This document shows, piece by piece, positions 1 to 7,904 of a stretch of 33,101 nucleotides of DNA. Origin of the DNA: CAYLZW01 sp964388085. GTDB taxonomy: Bacteria; Myxococcota; UBA727; CAYLZW01. Position numbers and translations under genes: made by a program. The first letter of the stretch is position 1. The number at the start of each line of letters is the position of its first letter. The notes below the pieces were generated by a model that made no database searches, was not told the DNA's origin, and saw only the letters and a program-made list of their open reading frames with translations. The DNA lies in contig CAYLZW010000033.1 of NCBI GenBank assembly GCA_964388085.1, positions 1-33,101 on the forward strand, written 5' to 3'.

Positions 1-1
1 G

Positions 2-1606
2 TGCGTGCTCTTTCACCTGTCCTGGGTCGGCTTCACCGCGGCCGGCGCTCCCCTGGTGCGCGCGCTGCTCGAGAAGGGTCGGGGCTACAGCGGCGCCGAG
101 CTCTCCTCGCTGCTGCAGCTCTCGCGGGGCTACTGCGCCGAGGTGCTGCCCCGCCTGCGTCGCGCGCGCGAGCAGGGCCTCCTGCACCTCACGGCGACCC
201 CCTACTTTCATCCCATCCTGCCTCTCGTCATCGACAGCGCGAGCGCGCGCGACGCGACCTGGGACCACGGCGCACCGCCTCCCTTCGCCTGGCCGGAGGA
301 CGCCCGCGCCCACGTCGTCATGGGGCTCGATCGCCACGAGGCCCTGTTCGGAGAGCGCCCGCAGGCGATGTGGCCGGGGGAAGGCTCGCTCTCCGAGGCC
401 AGCCTCGACATCTTCGCGAACGCGGGCGTGGAGGTCGTCGCCAGCGACGAGGCGATGCTCGGTAAATCGCGCGCTCCTCACCCGGAGCCCTTGCCCACGG
501 CCGCGCACCTCTACCCCTGGCGGCACGAACGCACGGGCGTGCGGCTGTTGTTTCGCGACCGCCGCCTGAGCGACGACTGGGGCTTCGTGTACCGCGATCT
601 CTCGGCGCACGACGCCATCCATGGCTTCGCGGCGGGGCTGCGGGATCGGGCGCGCTCGGGCGCCGCCGTCACCAGCATCATCCTCGACGGGGAGAACCCC
701 TTCGAGCGCTTCCACGACGCGGGCCGCGCGCACCTGCTCGAGCTCGCGCGCGCGTCGCGGCGAGGGGACGTCCGCTTCTCGTCGCCCGTCGAGGCCGCCG
801 GCGCCGGCGCGCGCCCCCTCCCGCGGCTGGCCACCGGATCGTGGATCGACGCGAGCTTCGACATCTGGGCAGGTGACGACGAGGACCGCCGCGCTTGGCA
901 GCTGCTGGCCGACGTACGGCGACGCGTCGAGGAGGCGGGGCTGCAGGGGGAGCAGCGCGCGCGGGCGCTCTGGCACGTGCTCGCGGCGGAGGGCTCCGAC
1001 TGGTTCTGGTGGTTCGGCCCCGAGTTCCACGCCGAGGAGCAGCCCACCTTCGACCTGCTGTTTCGCACGCACTTGCACGAGGCGATGCGGGCGGCGGGGC
1101 TCGATCCGACGGAGCTGCCCGCCCTGTCGCTGCCGGTGCGGCGGACACGATCGGAGCGCCCGGAGGTGCGCGCCGTGCCGCTCGGTGACGCGAGCGCCGA
1201 CGAGCTCGCGCCGCACGCGCTCTGGCCCTGGCTGCACGCGTTGACGGCGCGGGCCAAGAGCGCGCAGGGCAGCATGCACCGCGGCGCGCCCCTTCTGTCG
1301 GAGCTGCGCGTGCTCATCGGGCCGACGCACCTGCACGTGCTGGCGCTCTGCCGCTCGGACGTCAGCGAGGTCGAGATCATCGTCGACGTCGAGGGCAGCG
1401 AGCGCCCCCGCGTCGTGCCGGTGCGGGCGTGCGACGGCCTCTCGCTCGCCGCCCTCTCGGTCGAGTGGCGGACGCTCGACGCCGAGGCCGGCGATCGGCT
1501 CGGGGTGCGCGCCGTGGCACGCAGCGAGGCGCTGCGCGGCGTCTTGCCCGAGGACCAGCCCGCGCTCGTGGTCATGCGCCCGATCTCGAGCTTCTTCGAA
1601 GCCTGA
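2..1606 (+). CDS. GH57 family glycoside hydrolase (5' end outside window)
   Basis: The frame is open at the left edge, so the N-terminus, including the first GH57 motif (HxHxP), is missing; about 534 residues are visible. Counting from the GTG at base 5, the remaining GH57 signatures are in order: ATPYFHPILPL (64-74, motif 2), WPGEGSLSE (123-131), where Glu126 fits the catalytic nucleophile, and LDGENPFE (227-234), where Asp228 fits the acid/base. These are followed by SWI..FDIWAG (279-290) and DWFWWFGPEFHAEEQPTFD (332-350), typical of the helical region after the barrel. GH57 enzymes are retaining alpha-glucan hydrolases, amylopullulanases or branching enzymes, usually cytosolic and linked to glycogen or trehalose metabolism. 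The subtype cannot be told from this part. The C-terminal ~150 residues look like a beta-sandwich domain. The family call is secure; substrate is open. Confidence 0.9.
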   Translation, partial: CVLFHLSWVGFTAAGAPLVRALLEKGRGYSGAELSSLLQLSRGYCAEVLPRLRRAREQGLLHLTATPYFHPILPLVIDSASARDATWDHGAPPPFAWPEDARAHVVMGLDRHEALFGERPQAMWPGEGSLSEASLDIFANAGVEVVASDEAMLGKSRAPHPEPLPTAAHLYPWRHERTGVRLLFRDRRLSDDWGFVYRDLSAHDAIHGFAAGLRDRARSGAAVTSIILDGENPFERFHDAGRAHLLELARASRRGDVRFSSPVEAAGAGARPLPRLATGSWIDASFDIWAGDDEDRRAWQLLADVRRRVEEAGLQGEQRARALWHVLAAEGSDWFWWFGPEFHAEEQPTFDLLFRTHLHEAMRAAGLDPTELPALSLPVRRTRSERPEVRAVPLGDASADELAPHALWPWLHALTARAKSAQGSMHRGAPLLSELRVLIGPTHLHVLALCRSDVSEVEIIVDVEGSERPRVVPVRACDGLSLAALSVEWRTLDAEAGDRLGVRAVARSEALRGVLPEDQPALVVMRPISSFFEA

Positions 1607-1798
1607 ACGACTTTATAACCGTGGAATCGTCTCTGTCGGATCCGCGGCGCTGATACCGCCGACTCGGGTCCCGCTCACCGTCGGATCACCCCTGCCGCTG
1701 CGCGCGAGCGGCGCTACCTCTGGCGACCAATCGCTGCTGCAGTCGACCGATCCTTCGGGGGGATCGCAGTCCATCGTCAACGAATGGAGCCGACAGTC
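1607..1798. other. Intergenic region between GH57 and GH5-type genes
   Basis: A 192-base gap. It holds two short perfect inverted repeats: 1694-1712 (6-bp stem GCCGCT/AGCGGC, 7-nt loop) and 1748-1766 (6-bp stem CGATCC/GGATCG, 7-nt loop). Neither has a T-tract, so they are weak terminator candidates. No convincing -35/-10 pair was found. Confidence 0.3.
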
Positions 1799-3052
1799 AT
1801 GTCGAACCAGTACGTGCCGAGCGGCACGCCCAGCGCCCTTCGCCCGCTCTTGTTGCTCACCTTCGCGGCCACGGTCGCCGCCTGCTCGGGAGGGGGTGGC
1901 GGCGAGCCCGGCGCCAGCGATCCCGATCTCGCCGATCCCGCGAGCCCGGACGACGCCACGTCCCCCGCCGATCCGCGCGGGCGCACCGGCGCCCAGGAGC
2001 CGGATGGGCTGAGCGGCGACGACGTCGTAGACGCGGACGATCCGATCGTCATCGCGGATCCTCCCGCCGTTGGCGGTGACGAAGACGAAGACCCGGTCGC
2101 CGAATCGTCCGACGCCCCGGTGCCCGCCGGCTGGCTCTACACCGACAAGAACCGCATCCGCCGCGCGGGCGGCGGCGTGTGGCAAGGCCGCGGCGCGAAC
2201 ATCGCCGACACGCGCGGCTGTAACGCCTGCGGGGAGGCCTTTCAGGACGCGGACGAGGTCAAGCGCCGCATCGACGCCCTCGTCGACGACTGGGGCGCGA
2301 CCTTCGTGCGCCTCACGCTCGAGAGCGCCGGTGAGTCGGGCATCTTGAACGACCCCGCCTACCTGAACCAGATCGAGGAGATCATCGACCACATCGGCAG
2401 CAAGCCCGGCGTCGTCGTCATGCTCGCCAACTGGATCTCGCCCCACCACAGCGAAATGGGCTGGCCGACGGCCGGGACGCGCGAGGAGTGGCGCGCGCTC
2501 GCCGCCCGCTTCGCCGACGACAAGCACGTGATGTTCGGGCTCGTGAACGAGCCCGAGGAGAACAGCGACGGCGCCCTCGACGCCGACGTGTGGGAGGCCA
2601 TGAACGCGACCGTCGCCGCCATCCGCGAGGTCGAGGCGGAGCGCGGCTCGCCGAAGCACATCATCGCCGTGCAGGGCACGGGCGGCTGGTCACGCCACCT
2701 CGACTACTACGTCGACCACCCGATCACGGCCGGCGGCGGCGAGAACATCGCGTACGAGGTGCACGTCTACGACCCCGCGAGCGAGCTCCAGGCGCGCTTC
2801 GGCGACCCCTCGAACACCCTGCCCGTCATCATCGGCGAGTTCGGCCCCTGGGACCCCTACATGGACCTGCAAGACACCCAGGAGCTCATCCGGCAGGCCG
2901 ACGCCAAGAAGGTGCCCTGGCTGGCGTGGACCTTCCACATGCGCTGCCCGCCGAACCTCATCGAGGACCTGTCCGAGGGCGGCTGCGGCATCGACATGGA
3001 CCTGACGCCGACGCCCTGGGGTGAGCAGATCAAGTCCGCGCTGCAGGACTGA
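1799..3052 (+). CDS. Secreted GH5-type (cellulase-fold) lipoprotein
   Basis: Predicted surface or periplasmic glycoside hydrolase of the GH5/clan GH-A barrel. From the ATG at 1799 (417 aa) the protein has a type II signal peptide ending in VAAC (Cys29), a long acidic Asp/Pro-rich linker (about 30-110), then the catalytic domain. The VNEPEE motif has Glu251 as acid/base; EVHVYD carries the His322/Tyr324 pair, and VIIGEFGPW has Glu347 as nucleophile. PWLAWTFHM near residue 377 supplies the substrate-stacking Trp. All core GH5 residues are present. The start at 1799 was preferred because GGAG lies 9 nt upstream; an in-frame ATG at 1784 would add five residues. Substrate is unknown, probably a beta-glucan or mannan. 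It converges on the carboxypeptidase gene with 11 bases between stops. Confidence 0.85.
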   Translation: MSNQYVPSGTPSALRPLLLLTFAATVAACSGGGGGEPGASDPDLADPASPDDATSPADPRGRTGAQEPDGLSGDDVVDADDPIVIADPPAVGGDEDEDPVAESSDAPVPAGWLYTDKNRIRRAGGGVWQGRGANIADTRGCNACGEAFQDADEVKRRIDALVDDWGATFVRLTLESAGESGILNDPAYLNQIEEIIDHIGSKPGVVVMLANWISPHHSEMGWPTAGTREEWRALAARFADDKHVMFGLVNEPEENSDGALDADVWEAMNATVAAIREVEAERGSPKHIIAVQGTGGWSRHLDYYVDHPITAGGGENIAYEVHVYDPASELQARFGDPSNTLPVIIGEFGPWDPYMDLQDTQELIRQADAKKVPWLAWTFHMRCPPNLIEDLSEGGCGIDMDLTPTPWGEQIKSALQD

Positions 3053-3067
3053 GCCGCCGAGGCTCAG
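3049..3067. terminator. Hairpin spanning two convergent stop codons
   Basis: CTGAGCC-GCCGA-GGCTCAG is a perfect 7-bp stem with a 5-nt loop. It includes the stop codons of both convergent genes (3050-3052 on plus, 3064-3066 on minus). It could act as a bidirectional terminator, though neither side has a U-run. Confidence 0.4.
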
Positions 3068-4041
3068 CCCTCCCCTGCGAGGCTGACCGGTCCGCGCGCG
3101 ATCGCGGCGCGGAAGAACCCGACGACCCCGGGCACATCGTTCTCGACGGTGCGCGCGGGGTCTCTCGGGTTGAAGCGCCAAAACAGCGAGGGTGCCTTCA
3201 GGTGCTGGCGGTAGCTGTCGAGGACGGGGAAGACCTCGACGCAGGTGGCCCAGGTGCGGTGCTCGTGGTGCTGGTGGTCCTCGAGCTCGCCCGTGAACAT
3301 ATCGAAGGTGCGGCTCGCGAAGCGCCGATAGCGACGGTGCGGCTGCGCCTCGCGGAAGGCCCGGCACAGCTCATCGTAGGCGCGGTAGTGCGCGCGATCG
3401 GTGACGCGCGGGGTGATGAGCGTGCCCATGAACGAGTGTAGGCTGACGCTGGCCGTGAAGGGGACCTCGTCGAGGAGGCGCGCGAGGGAGCTCACCTCCG
3501 GCTCACTGAGCGGCGCCGCGCCGCGATAGGTGCGCGCGCGCGGGTCGTGCGAGCCCGCGGTGGGGAAGCTGCCGTAGTGTTCTCCGCGGGGCGCCGGAAA
3601 GTTTCGGTTGAGGTCGACGCCGCGCGCGTTGGTGCGCAGCTCCTTGAGCGTGCCGTGGCCTCGCTGTCGCCAGACGCGCTCGTAGGCGTCGGGGTTCAGG
3701 CAGGGCGCGATCCACACCTCGGACTCGTCGAGCAGCGCGGCCAGCTCCCCCGTCGGCGAGGCCAGCGCGCGCAGCAGCCCCATGGCGACGCGGTTGCCGA
3801 TCCACTCGACGCCGTGGATGTTCGCGGCGCAGAGGACCCGAGCAGGAGCGCCGCCGTCACGCGCGCCAGCGTCGCGACAAGGCACACGCGCGGCCCGCAG
3901 CGGACGGCCCTCGACGCTCTCGCCGTACACGACGAGCTCGGCCCGAGCGCCGGCGGCGAGCGCGTCGAGCTCCGCCTCGCGCTCGTCGGGGGACGGATAG
4001 GGAGCGAGATCGTCGTCGTCACGCCGGGTCATGGCGCCCAT
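3064..4041 (-). CDS. M14 family zinc carboxypeptidase
   Basis: Zinc metallopeptidase of 325 aa with the M14 ligand set: NIHGVEW gives His76 and Glu79 (HxxE), SLHSF gives His202, and TNARGVDLNRNFP (138-149) is the typical M14 substrate-binding stretch with Arg140 and Asn145-Arg146. TCVEVFP (267-272) places the likely catalytic base at Glu269. It has no signal peptide or membrane segment, so it is probably cytosolic, in line with MpaA-like murein-peptide amidases that recycle cell-wall peptides; that role is inference. Met4 (4032) is an equally plausible start and reduces the overlap with the divergent hydrolase gene. Neither start has a strong Shine-Dalgarno sequence. Confidence 0.87.
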   Translation of the reverse strand: MGAMTRRDDDDLAPYPSPDEREAELDALAAGARAELVVYGESVEGRPLRAARVPCRDAGARDGGAPARVLCAANIHGVEWIGNRVAMGLLRALASPTGELAALLDESEVWIAPCLNPDAYERVWRQRGHGTLKELRTNARGVDLNRNFPAPRGEHYGSFPTAGSHDPRARTYRGAAPLSEPEVSSLARLLDEVPFTASVSLHSFMGTLITPRVTDRAHYRAYDELCRAFREAQPHRRYRRFASRTFDMFTGELEDHQHHEHRTWATCVEVFPVLDSYRQHLKAPSLFWRFNPRDPARTVENDVPGVVGFFRAAIARGPVSLAGEG

Positions 4042-4081
4042 GCTTCCATGCCGTGCGCAACTCCTCCAGACTGCGCGGGTG

Positions 4082-5194
4082 ATGTTGCGCGCGCAGCTTC
4101 GCCTGATGCGGTGGCTCGGCCCCTGGGCGGCGGACGACGCGGTCCCCGACAGCGTCGTGCGGACGACCGTGCACGTGCCGTCGCGCGACGCGGGCGAGCG
4201 GCCTTTCGACGCCTGGCTCTACCGGCCGCGACGAGGTGCGCCCGTGGGCGTGTACCTCGTGGCGCCCGGGCTGCACTACGCCGGCCCGGCCGATCCGCGC
4301 ATGGATCGCTTCCTGCGCATCCTCGCGAACGCGGGCCTCGTCGTCTTGTGTCCGTTCTTGCCCGACTTCATCGAGCTGCGCGTGCGCGAGAGCGTGATCG
4401 CGGACTTCGCGCGCGCCTTCGACGCCCTCGAGCACATCGACGAGCTGCCGCGACGCGTGCGTCCCGGCGTGTTCAGCATCTCCTTCGGCTCGCTGCCGGC
4501 GCTGCGGCTCGCGTCCGACCCGCGCTACGCGGAGCGCATCGGCGCCGTCGTGCCCTTCGGCGGCTACGCGGACTTCCGCGAGGTCATCCGCTTCTCGCTC
4601 TCGGGGGGGCGGCGCGCCGGCGAGGACGGAGGGCCCGTCCCCTACGATCCGCTGAACCGACCCGTCGTCGTCATGAACCTGCTCGACGACATGGAAGGCG
4701 TCCCCGCGGGCGTCACCGACGTCGTCGAGGCCTGGCAGCGTTACGTGCGCGCGACCTGGGGCCGCCCGGAGATGCGCGTCGACGACCGGTACAAGATCGT
4801 CGCGGAGGAGCTCGGTGCGCACCTCAGCGGCCACGAGCTCGCGTTCTACCGCGTGGGCGTCGGCCTCGACGAGGGCGCGCTCGAGCGCTGCCTCTCCGCC
4901 CTCGACCGATCGCGAGCGCGGCGCGCGTTCCTCGATCCGCGGCCGTACCTGCAGGGGGTGAAGGCGCCCGTGCACCTCTTCCACGGCGCCGATGACGACG
5001 TCATCCCCTGGCAACAGCTGGACGCGCTCTATGAAGCCCTGCCGACGCACGCCGACAAGGCCCGCTACCTGACGGGGCTGTACGGTCACACCGGCGCGAG
5101 CGCGCTCGGCAGCATGGGCGCGTTGCTACGCGAAGGCGTCACGCTCGTGCGCATGCTGCGGGCGCTCGTGGGCGCGGCGACGACGAGAGCGTGA
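4082..5194 (+). CDS. Alpha/beta hydrolase
   Basis: Predicted serine hydrolase. From the ATG at 4082 it has 370 aa; the frame opens earlier at an ATG at 4031 (387 aa), but that start would overlap the divergent carboxypeptidase gene. The nucleophile elbow reads SISFGS (Ser134), with Ser in place of the usual first Gly. An acid follows in HGADDDVIP (Asp305), and the catalytic His is in LYGHTG (His336). The order Ser-Asp-His and the spacing fit the fold. The segment VYLVAPGLHYAGP is the oxyanion-hole strand. No signal peptide is seen. Substrate is not predictable; carboxylesterase or lipase-like is the best guess. The gene stands alone on the plus strand and converges with the zinc-ribbon gene 16 bases downstream. 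Confidence 0.78.
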   Translation: MLRAQLRLMRWLGPWAADDAVPDSVVRTTVHVPSRDAGERPFDAWLYRPRRGAPVGVYLVAPGLHYAGPADPRMDRFLRILANAGLVVLCPFLPDFIELRVRESVIADFARAFDALEHIDELPRRVRPGVFSISFGSLPALRLASDPRYAERIGAVVPFGGYADFREVIRFSLSGGRRAGEDGGPVPYDPLNRPVVVMNLLDDMEGVPAGVTDVVEAWQRYVRATWGRPEMRVDDRYKIVAEELGAHLSGHELAFYRVGVGLDEGALERCLSALDRSRARRAFLDPRPYLQGVKAPVHLFHGADDDVIPWQQLDALYEALPTHADKARYLTGLYGHTGASALGSMGALLREGVTLVRMLRALVGAATTRA

Positions 5195-5210
5195 CGTCGA
5201 GCTGCGCGGG

Positions 5211-6122
5211 CTACACGTCTCTCGGCGTCTCTACCGGCACCTCGAGCACCTGGCTCAACTGAAACGCGACGCGGTGCGCGCGGAGGCGGCTCGTGTACAT
5301 GAGGAGCAGCCGCCCCTCGACGCCGTCGCCCTTCGGCACGATATCCCAGTACTGCACCGAGCGCCCTTGCGCGTTTTTGCGTCGGGCAGGCTCGACCGCG
5401 ATGGCGCGCACGTCCGCCAACTTCGTGGTCTGCGCCGCGCTCGGCCCTCCGACGTTCACGGAGCGCATCGTTCCCTCGTCGAGGTCGATGGTCACGCGGG
5501 CTCGGGCGAGCAGGTAGACGACGCTGGCGATCGCGGCGATGCCTCCGAGGGTAGCGGCGCCGAGGACGCTGATCACGATCCACCCGAGCTGTTGGCCGAA
5601 CCAAGCGCCCGCCACGGTCGCTCCCAACAGGGCGGTGCCGATGGGTCCGTAGGCGTTCCGGGCCGGCGGCAGCGACACCTTGCCTCGACGTCCCTGCTGC
5701 TTCACCGCGTGCGGGAGATGCTGGCGCGCGCCCTCGCCGGGCGGCCGTCGCTCGAGGTGACGGCCGTGCGAGAGGCGCTCGAGCTCGCCGGGATCGAGCC
5801 AGCCAGCGCCGCAGCGCAGGCAGAGCTCGACCTTTACGTCGTCGATGTCCGCTCTCGAGAGCGGCCCGCGGCACGACGAGCAGCCACCGAGGTCCACGTC
5901 GCTCGCGCGCGTCGCCCGCTCGCGTAGCTCGCCTGTCGTGAGGCCGAGCTCGAGCGAGATGACCTGCTCGACGTCGGCGGCGCTCAGGTGCACGCCGCCG
6001 CAAGACGGACAGCGCGCGCCGACGCCGCCGGCATGACGATCCACGAAGGCGACGCGCCCACAGCGAGGGCACTTGAGCTTCCGCCTGGCCGACGTCTCCA
6101 CCACCGCCTGGGCGTCCGTCAT
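5211..6122 (-). CDS. Zinc-ribbon (TFIIB-type) membrane protein
   Basis: A 303-aa protein with two zinc-binding knuckle pairs near the N-terminus: Cys18/Cys21 with Cys38/Cys41, and Cys81/Cys84 with Cys101/Cys104. The second pair is followed by GAGWLDPGELERL, the motif of small zf-TFIIB proteins. A basic linker (about 122-155) leads to two hydrophobic segments (about 160-178 and 180-205) that form a hairpin membrane anchor. The last ~95 residues are a beta-rich domain likely to lie in the cytosol. The start has GGGGAG upstream with a short spacer. Function is not known; similar zinc-ribbon plus membrane proteins are common and mostly uncharacterised. The gene precedes nothing obviously related. 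Confidence 0.75.
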   Translation of the reverse strand: MTDAQAVVETSARRKLKCPRCGRVAFVDRHAGGVGARCPSCGGVHLSAADVEQVISLELGLTTGELRERATRASDVDLGGCSSCRGPLSRADIDDVKVELCLRCGAGWLDPGELERLSHGRHLERRPPGEGARQHLPHAVKQQGRRGKVSLPPARNAYGPIGTALLGATVAGAWFGQQLGWIVISVLGAATLGGIAAIASVVYLLARARVTIDLDEGTMRSVNVGGPSAAQTTKLADVRAIAVEPARRKNAQGRSVQYWDIVPKGDGVEGRLLLMYTSRLRAHRVAFQLSQVLEVPVETPRDV

Positions 6123-6158
6123 TCGCTCCCCTTGTGCTCGCGGCCCGTCATCGGCGCT

Positions 6159-7013
6159 CTATAGCGCCGGCGCCAGGAGCGCGAACAGCCCCTCGGGATC
6201 TTCGCTGTGCAGCCAGTGTCCGGCGCCTTTCAGCACGTGATAGCCGATGGTGCCCGCGCGAGAGAGCCTCTCGAGGCGCTCGAGGTCTTCCGGCAGCCAA
6301 CGATCGCTCCTGCCGCCGCGCACGACGACCGGGCGGACGCCTGAGGGCGGGCGCTCGAGCACGTCCCAGGCGTCGTGCGCGCCGTACGCCAGCAACATCT
6401 CTCGCGCGGCCGCGAGGTCGAAGCGCCAGACGAAGCCCTCGCCGTCGTCGGCCGGACGCAGGTTCGTCGTCATCCACTTGCCGATGGCGCGCGGCAGCCC
6501 GCGGCCGCGGAGATCGGCGACCAGCTCCGCGCGGCCGGGCACCGGGAGCGGCACCTCGCCCACGCGCTCGAACACGTTCTCGACGTCACCTCTCGTGCCG
6601 TCGCCCGAGCGCAGCCCCGGGGGCGCGTCGAGCACCCAGACCTGCTCGAGGCTCGACGCCTGCTCGCGCGCGTACACCAGCGCGACCTTGCCCCCGAACG
6701 AGTGGCCGACGACGATGCGCGGCTCCTCGCCGAGCTCGGCCGCGACCTCGGCGACGTCGAGCGCGCACGCCTCCATGTCGTGCGGCGGCGGCGCGCCGTG
6801 GGACTCGCCGTGGTTCCGCAGATCAATCAGCACCGCGCGCCAGGCAGGCGCCCGCTCGACGATGCGCCGGGCGAAGCTCAGCCAGTTTCGTCGCGAGCCG
6901 AGGATGCCGTGCAGCAGGTAGATGCTCCGCCGCGCACCCCCGCCGGCAGCCCCCTTCGCCTCCACGATCTCGTAGGCCGGCAAGAAGCCCCGCAAAGACG
7001 CCGTCCGCGGCAC
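6159..7013 (-). CDS. Alpha/beta hydrolase, YbfF/ABHD11-like esterase
   Basis: A 284-aa serine hydrolase. LLHGILGSRRNW (33-44) is the oxyanion loop typical of the YbfF/ABHD11 esterase group, VVGHSFGGKVAL has the nucleophile Ser105, GGRSDRWLP the acid Asp237, and KGAGHWLHSEDP the base His266. LIDLRNHGESH is also family-typical. The start is a GTG at 7013, four bases after the stop of the response-regulator gene, so it is likely the last gene of that operon. It is probably cytosolic, acting on short acyl esters or thioesters. The family call is firm; the substrate is inference. Confidence 0.85.
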   Translation of the reverse strand: MPRTASLRGFLPAYEIVEAKGAAGGGARRSIYLLHGILGSRRNWLSFARRIVERAPAWRAVLIDLRNHGESHGAPPPHDMEACALDVAEVAAELGEEPRIVVGHSFGGKVALVYAREQASSLEQVWVLDAPPGLRSGDGTRGDVENVFERVGEVPLPVPGRAELVADLRGRGLPRAIGKWMTTNLRPADDGEGFVWRFDLAAAREMLLAYGAHDAWDVLERPPSGVRPVVVRGGRSDRWLPEDLERLERLSRAGTIGYHVLKGAGHWLHSEDPEGLFALLAPAL

Positions 7014-7017
7014 GCGT

Positions 7018-7464
7018 TCACCCCCCGGCGTCGAGCATGCGCTTCATGAGCAGCGCCCCCGCGAGCGCCACCTGCGCGGGTCCTTTGTCGTCGAGCTTTT
7101 GCACATAGCGCGCGGGAAAGCACTCGCCCACCGCGGCCGCGATCTCGTCGTCCGGCTCGCGGCTCGAGAAGAACACGACGGGCGCCGGCAGCGCCTCGTG
7201 CCTGTTCTCGAGATCGCGCACCCGGCGCCCGAGCGAGAGGCCGTCCTCACCGGGCAGCTGGATGTCGATGACCAGCAGCTTGGCGCCTCGCCCGTCGTCG
7301 AGGCGGCGCTCGTAGTCGGCGTACAGCCGCTCGGCTTCGGGGAACGCCTGCACGACGCTGCCCACGCCATGCGCGAGCAGCGCGTCCTTCAGGAGCGCGA
7401 GGAGCAGGAGCGAGTCCTCGGCGATGAGGATCGCGCCCGGTGCACGGTCGGAGTCGGTCGCCAC
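7018..7464 (-). CDS. Receiver-only response regulator
   Basis: Single REC domain of 148 aa without an output domain. The acidic pair Glu16/Asp17 is in ILIAEDS, the phosphoacceptor Asp67 in LVIDIQLPGEDG, the conserved Ser100 in VVFFSSRE, and Lys123 in VQKLDDKG, so it should be phosphorylatable. A GTG at 7464 is taken as start: it lies 8 nt after the stop of the preceding small gene, and upstream sequence in this frame is an Arg-rich translation of that gene in the wrong frame. Such stand-alone receivers act through protein contacts or as phosphate shuttles. No histidine kinase is in the window. Confidence 0.82.
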   Translation of the reverse strand: MATDSDRAPGAILIAEDSLLLLALLKDALLAHGVGSVVQAFPEAERLYADYERRLDDGRGAKLLVIDIQLPGEDGLSLGRRVRDLENRHEALPAPVVFFSSREPDDEIAAAVGECFPARYVQKLDDKGPAQVALAGALLMKRMLDAGG

Positions 7465-7472
7465 GAGGCGAC

Positions 7473-7799
7473 TCAGGGCTTCTTCTTGAGCTCGTCGACG
7501 ATGCGGCGGGTGCGCTCGTTGCTGTGCTCGGCACCGGCCGGGACGTCGTCGAGATCGTCGATGCGACCGGTCATCTCGAAGGCGCGCACCTCCATCTCGA
7601 GCAGCTGCGCCATGACCTCGTCGCTCACGCCGTTGGTCGGCAGGCGCGCCTCGGGGCGCAGGCTGACGCCGTGGTGCATGCGGACCACGGCCTCCTCGAG
7701 CGAGGTGAGCATCTGCCCCTGCTTCGTCTCGAGGCTCTGGACGCGGCGGGTCTCGCGCGTCGTCGTGGCAGTGGCGGTCCGGCTCTTCTCGCGGGGCAT
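7473..7799 (-). CDS. Small helical protein of unknown function
   Basis: A 108-aa soluble protein beginning MPREKSRTATATTTRETRR, a basic Thr-rich N-terminus, followed by predicted helices such as LEEAVVRMHHGVSLRP and a C-terminus ending in ELKKKP. I do not recognise a family. It is supported as a real gene by a GGAGG Shine-Dalgarno site 6 nt before the ATG, a likely sigma70 promoter just upstream, and close linkage to the receiver gene that begins 8 nt after its stop. It may be a partner of the receiver protein; that is a guess from position only. Confidence 0.72.
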   Translation of the reverse strand: MPREKSRTATATTTRETRRVQSLETKQGQMLTSLEEAVVRMHHGVSLRPEARLPTNGVSDEVMAQLLEMEVRAFEMTGRIDDLDDVPAGAEHSNERTRRIVDELKKKP

Positions 7800-7838
7800 C
7801 GCAAGCCTCCAGCGGGGGTGTCCCCAAGGCGCTGACCG

Positions 7839-7867
7839 AGCCTAAGAGCGGTCGGTCGCAGGGTCAA
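7839..7867 (-). promoter_or_regulatory. Predicted sigma70 promoter of the small protein-receiver-hydrolase operon
   Basis: On the minus strand TTGACC (-35, 7867-7862) is followed after 17 nt by TAGGCT (-10, 7844-7839). Transcription would start near 7832, giving a leader of about 30 nt before the ATG at 7799. Prediction by eye only. Confidence 0.45.
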
Positions 7868-7904
7868 ATTTCGGGCTGTGAATTCGTGGCGCGGTCGAGG
7901 TCAG

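Noticed and set aside
1613..2659. Long minus-strand open frame (348 codons) antisense to the GH5-type gene
   Set aside because: Its translation is Val/Gly/Arg-rich without domain motifs, and the plus frame has signal peptide and full GH5 catalytic residues. It is a GC-codon shadow.
3547..4995. 482-codon plus-strand frame crossing the M14 and hydrolase genes
   Set aside because: It overlaps two genes with clear catalytic motifs, and its product is Arg/Ala low-complexity.
7465..7827. N-terminal extension of the receiver protein (frame open to 7827)
   Set aside because: The extension is an Arg/Pro/His-rich wrong-frame reading of the 108-aa gene, which has its own Shine-Dalgarno site and promoter.
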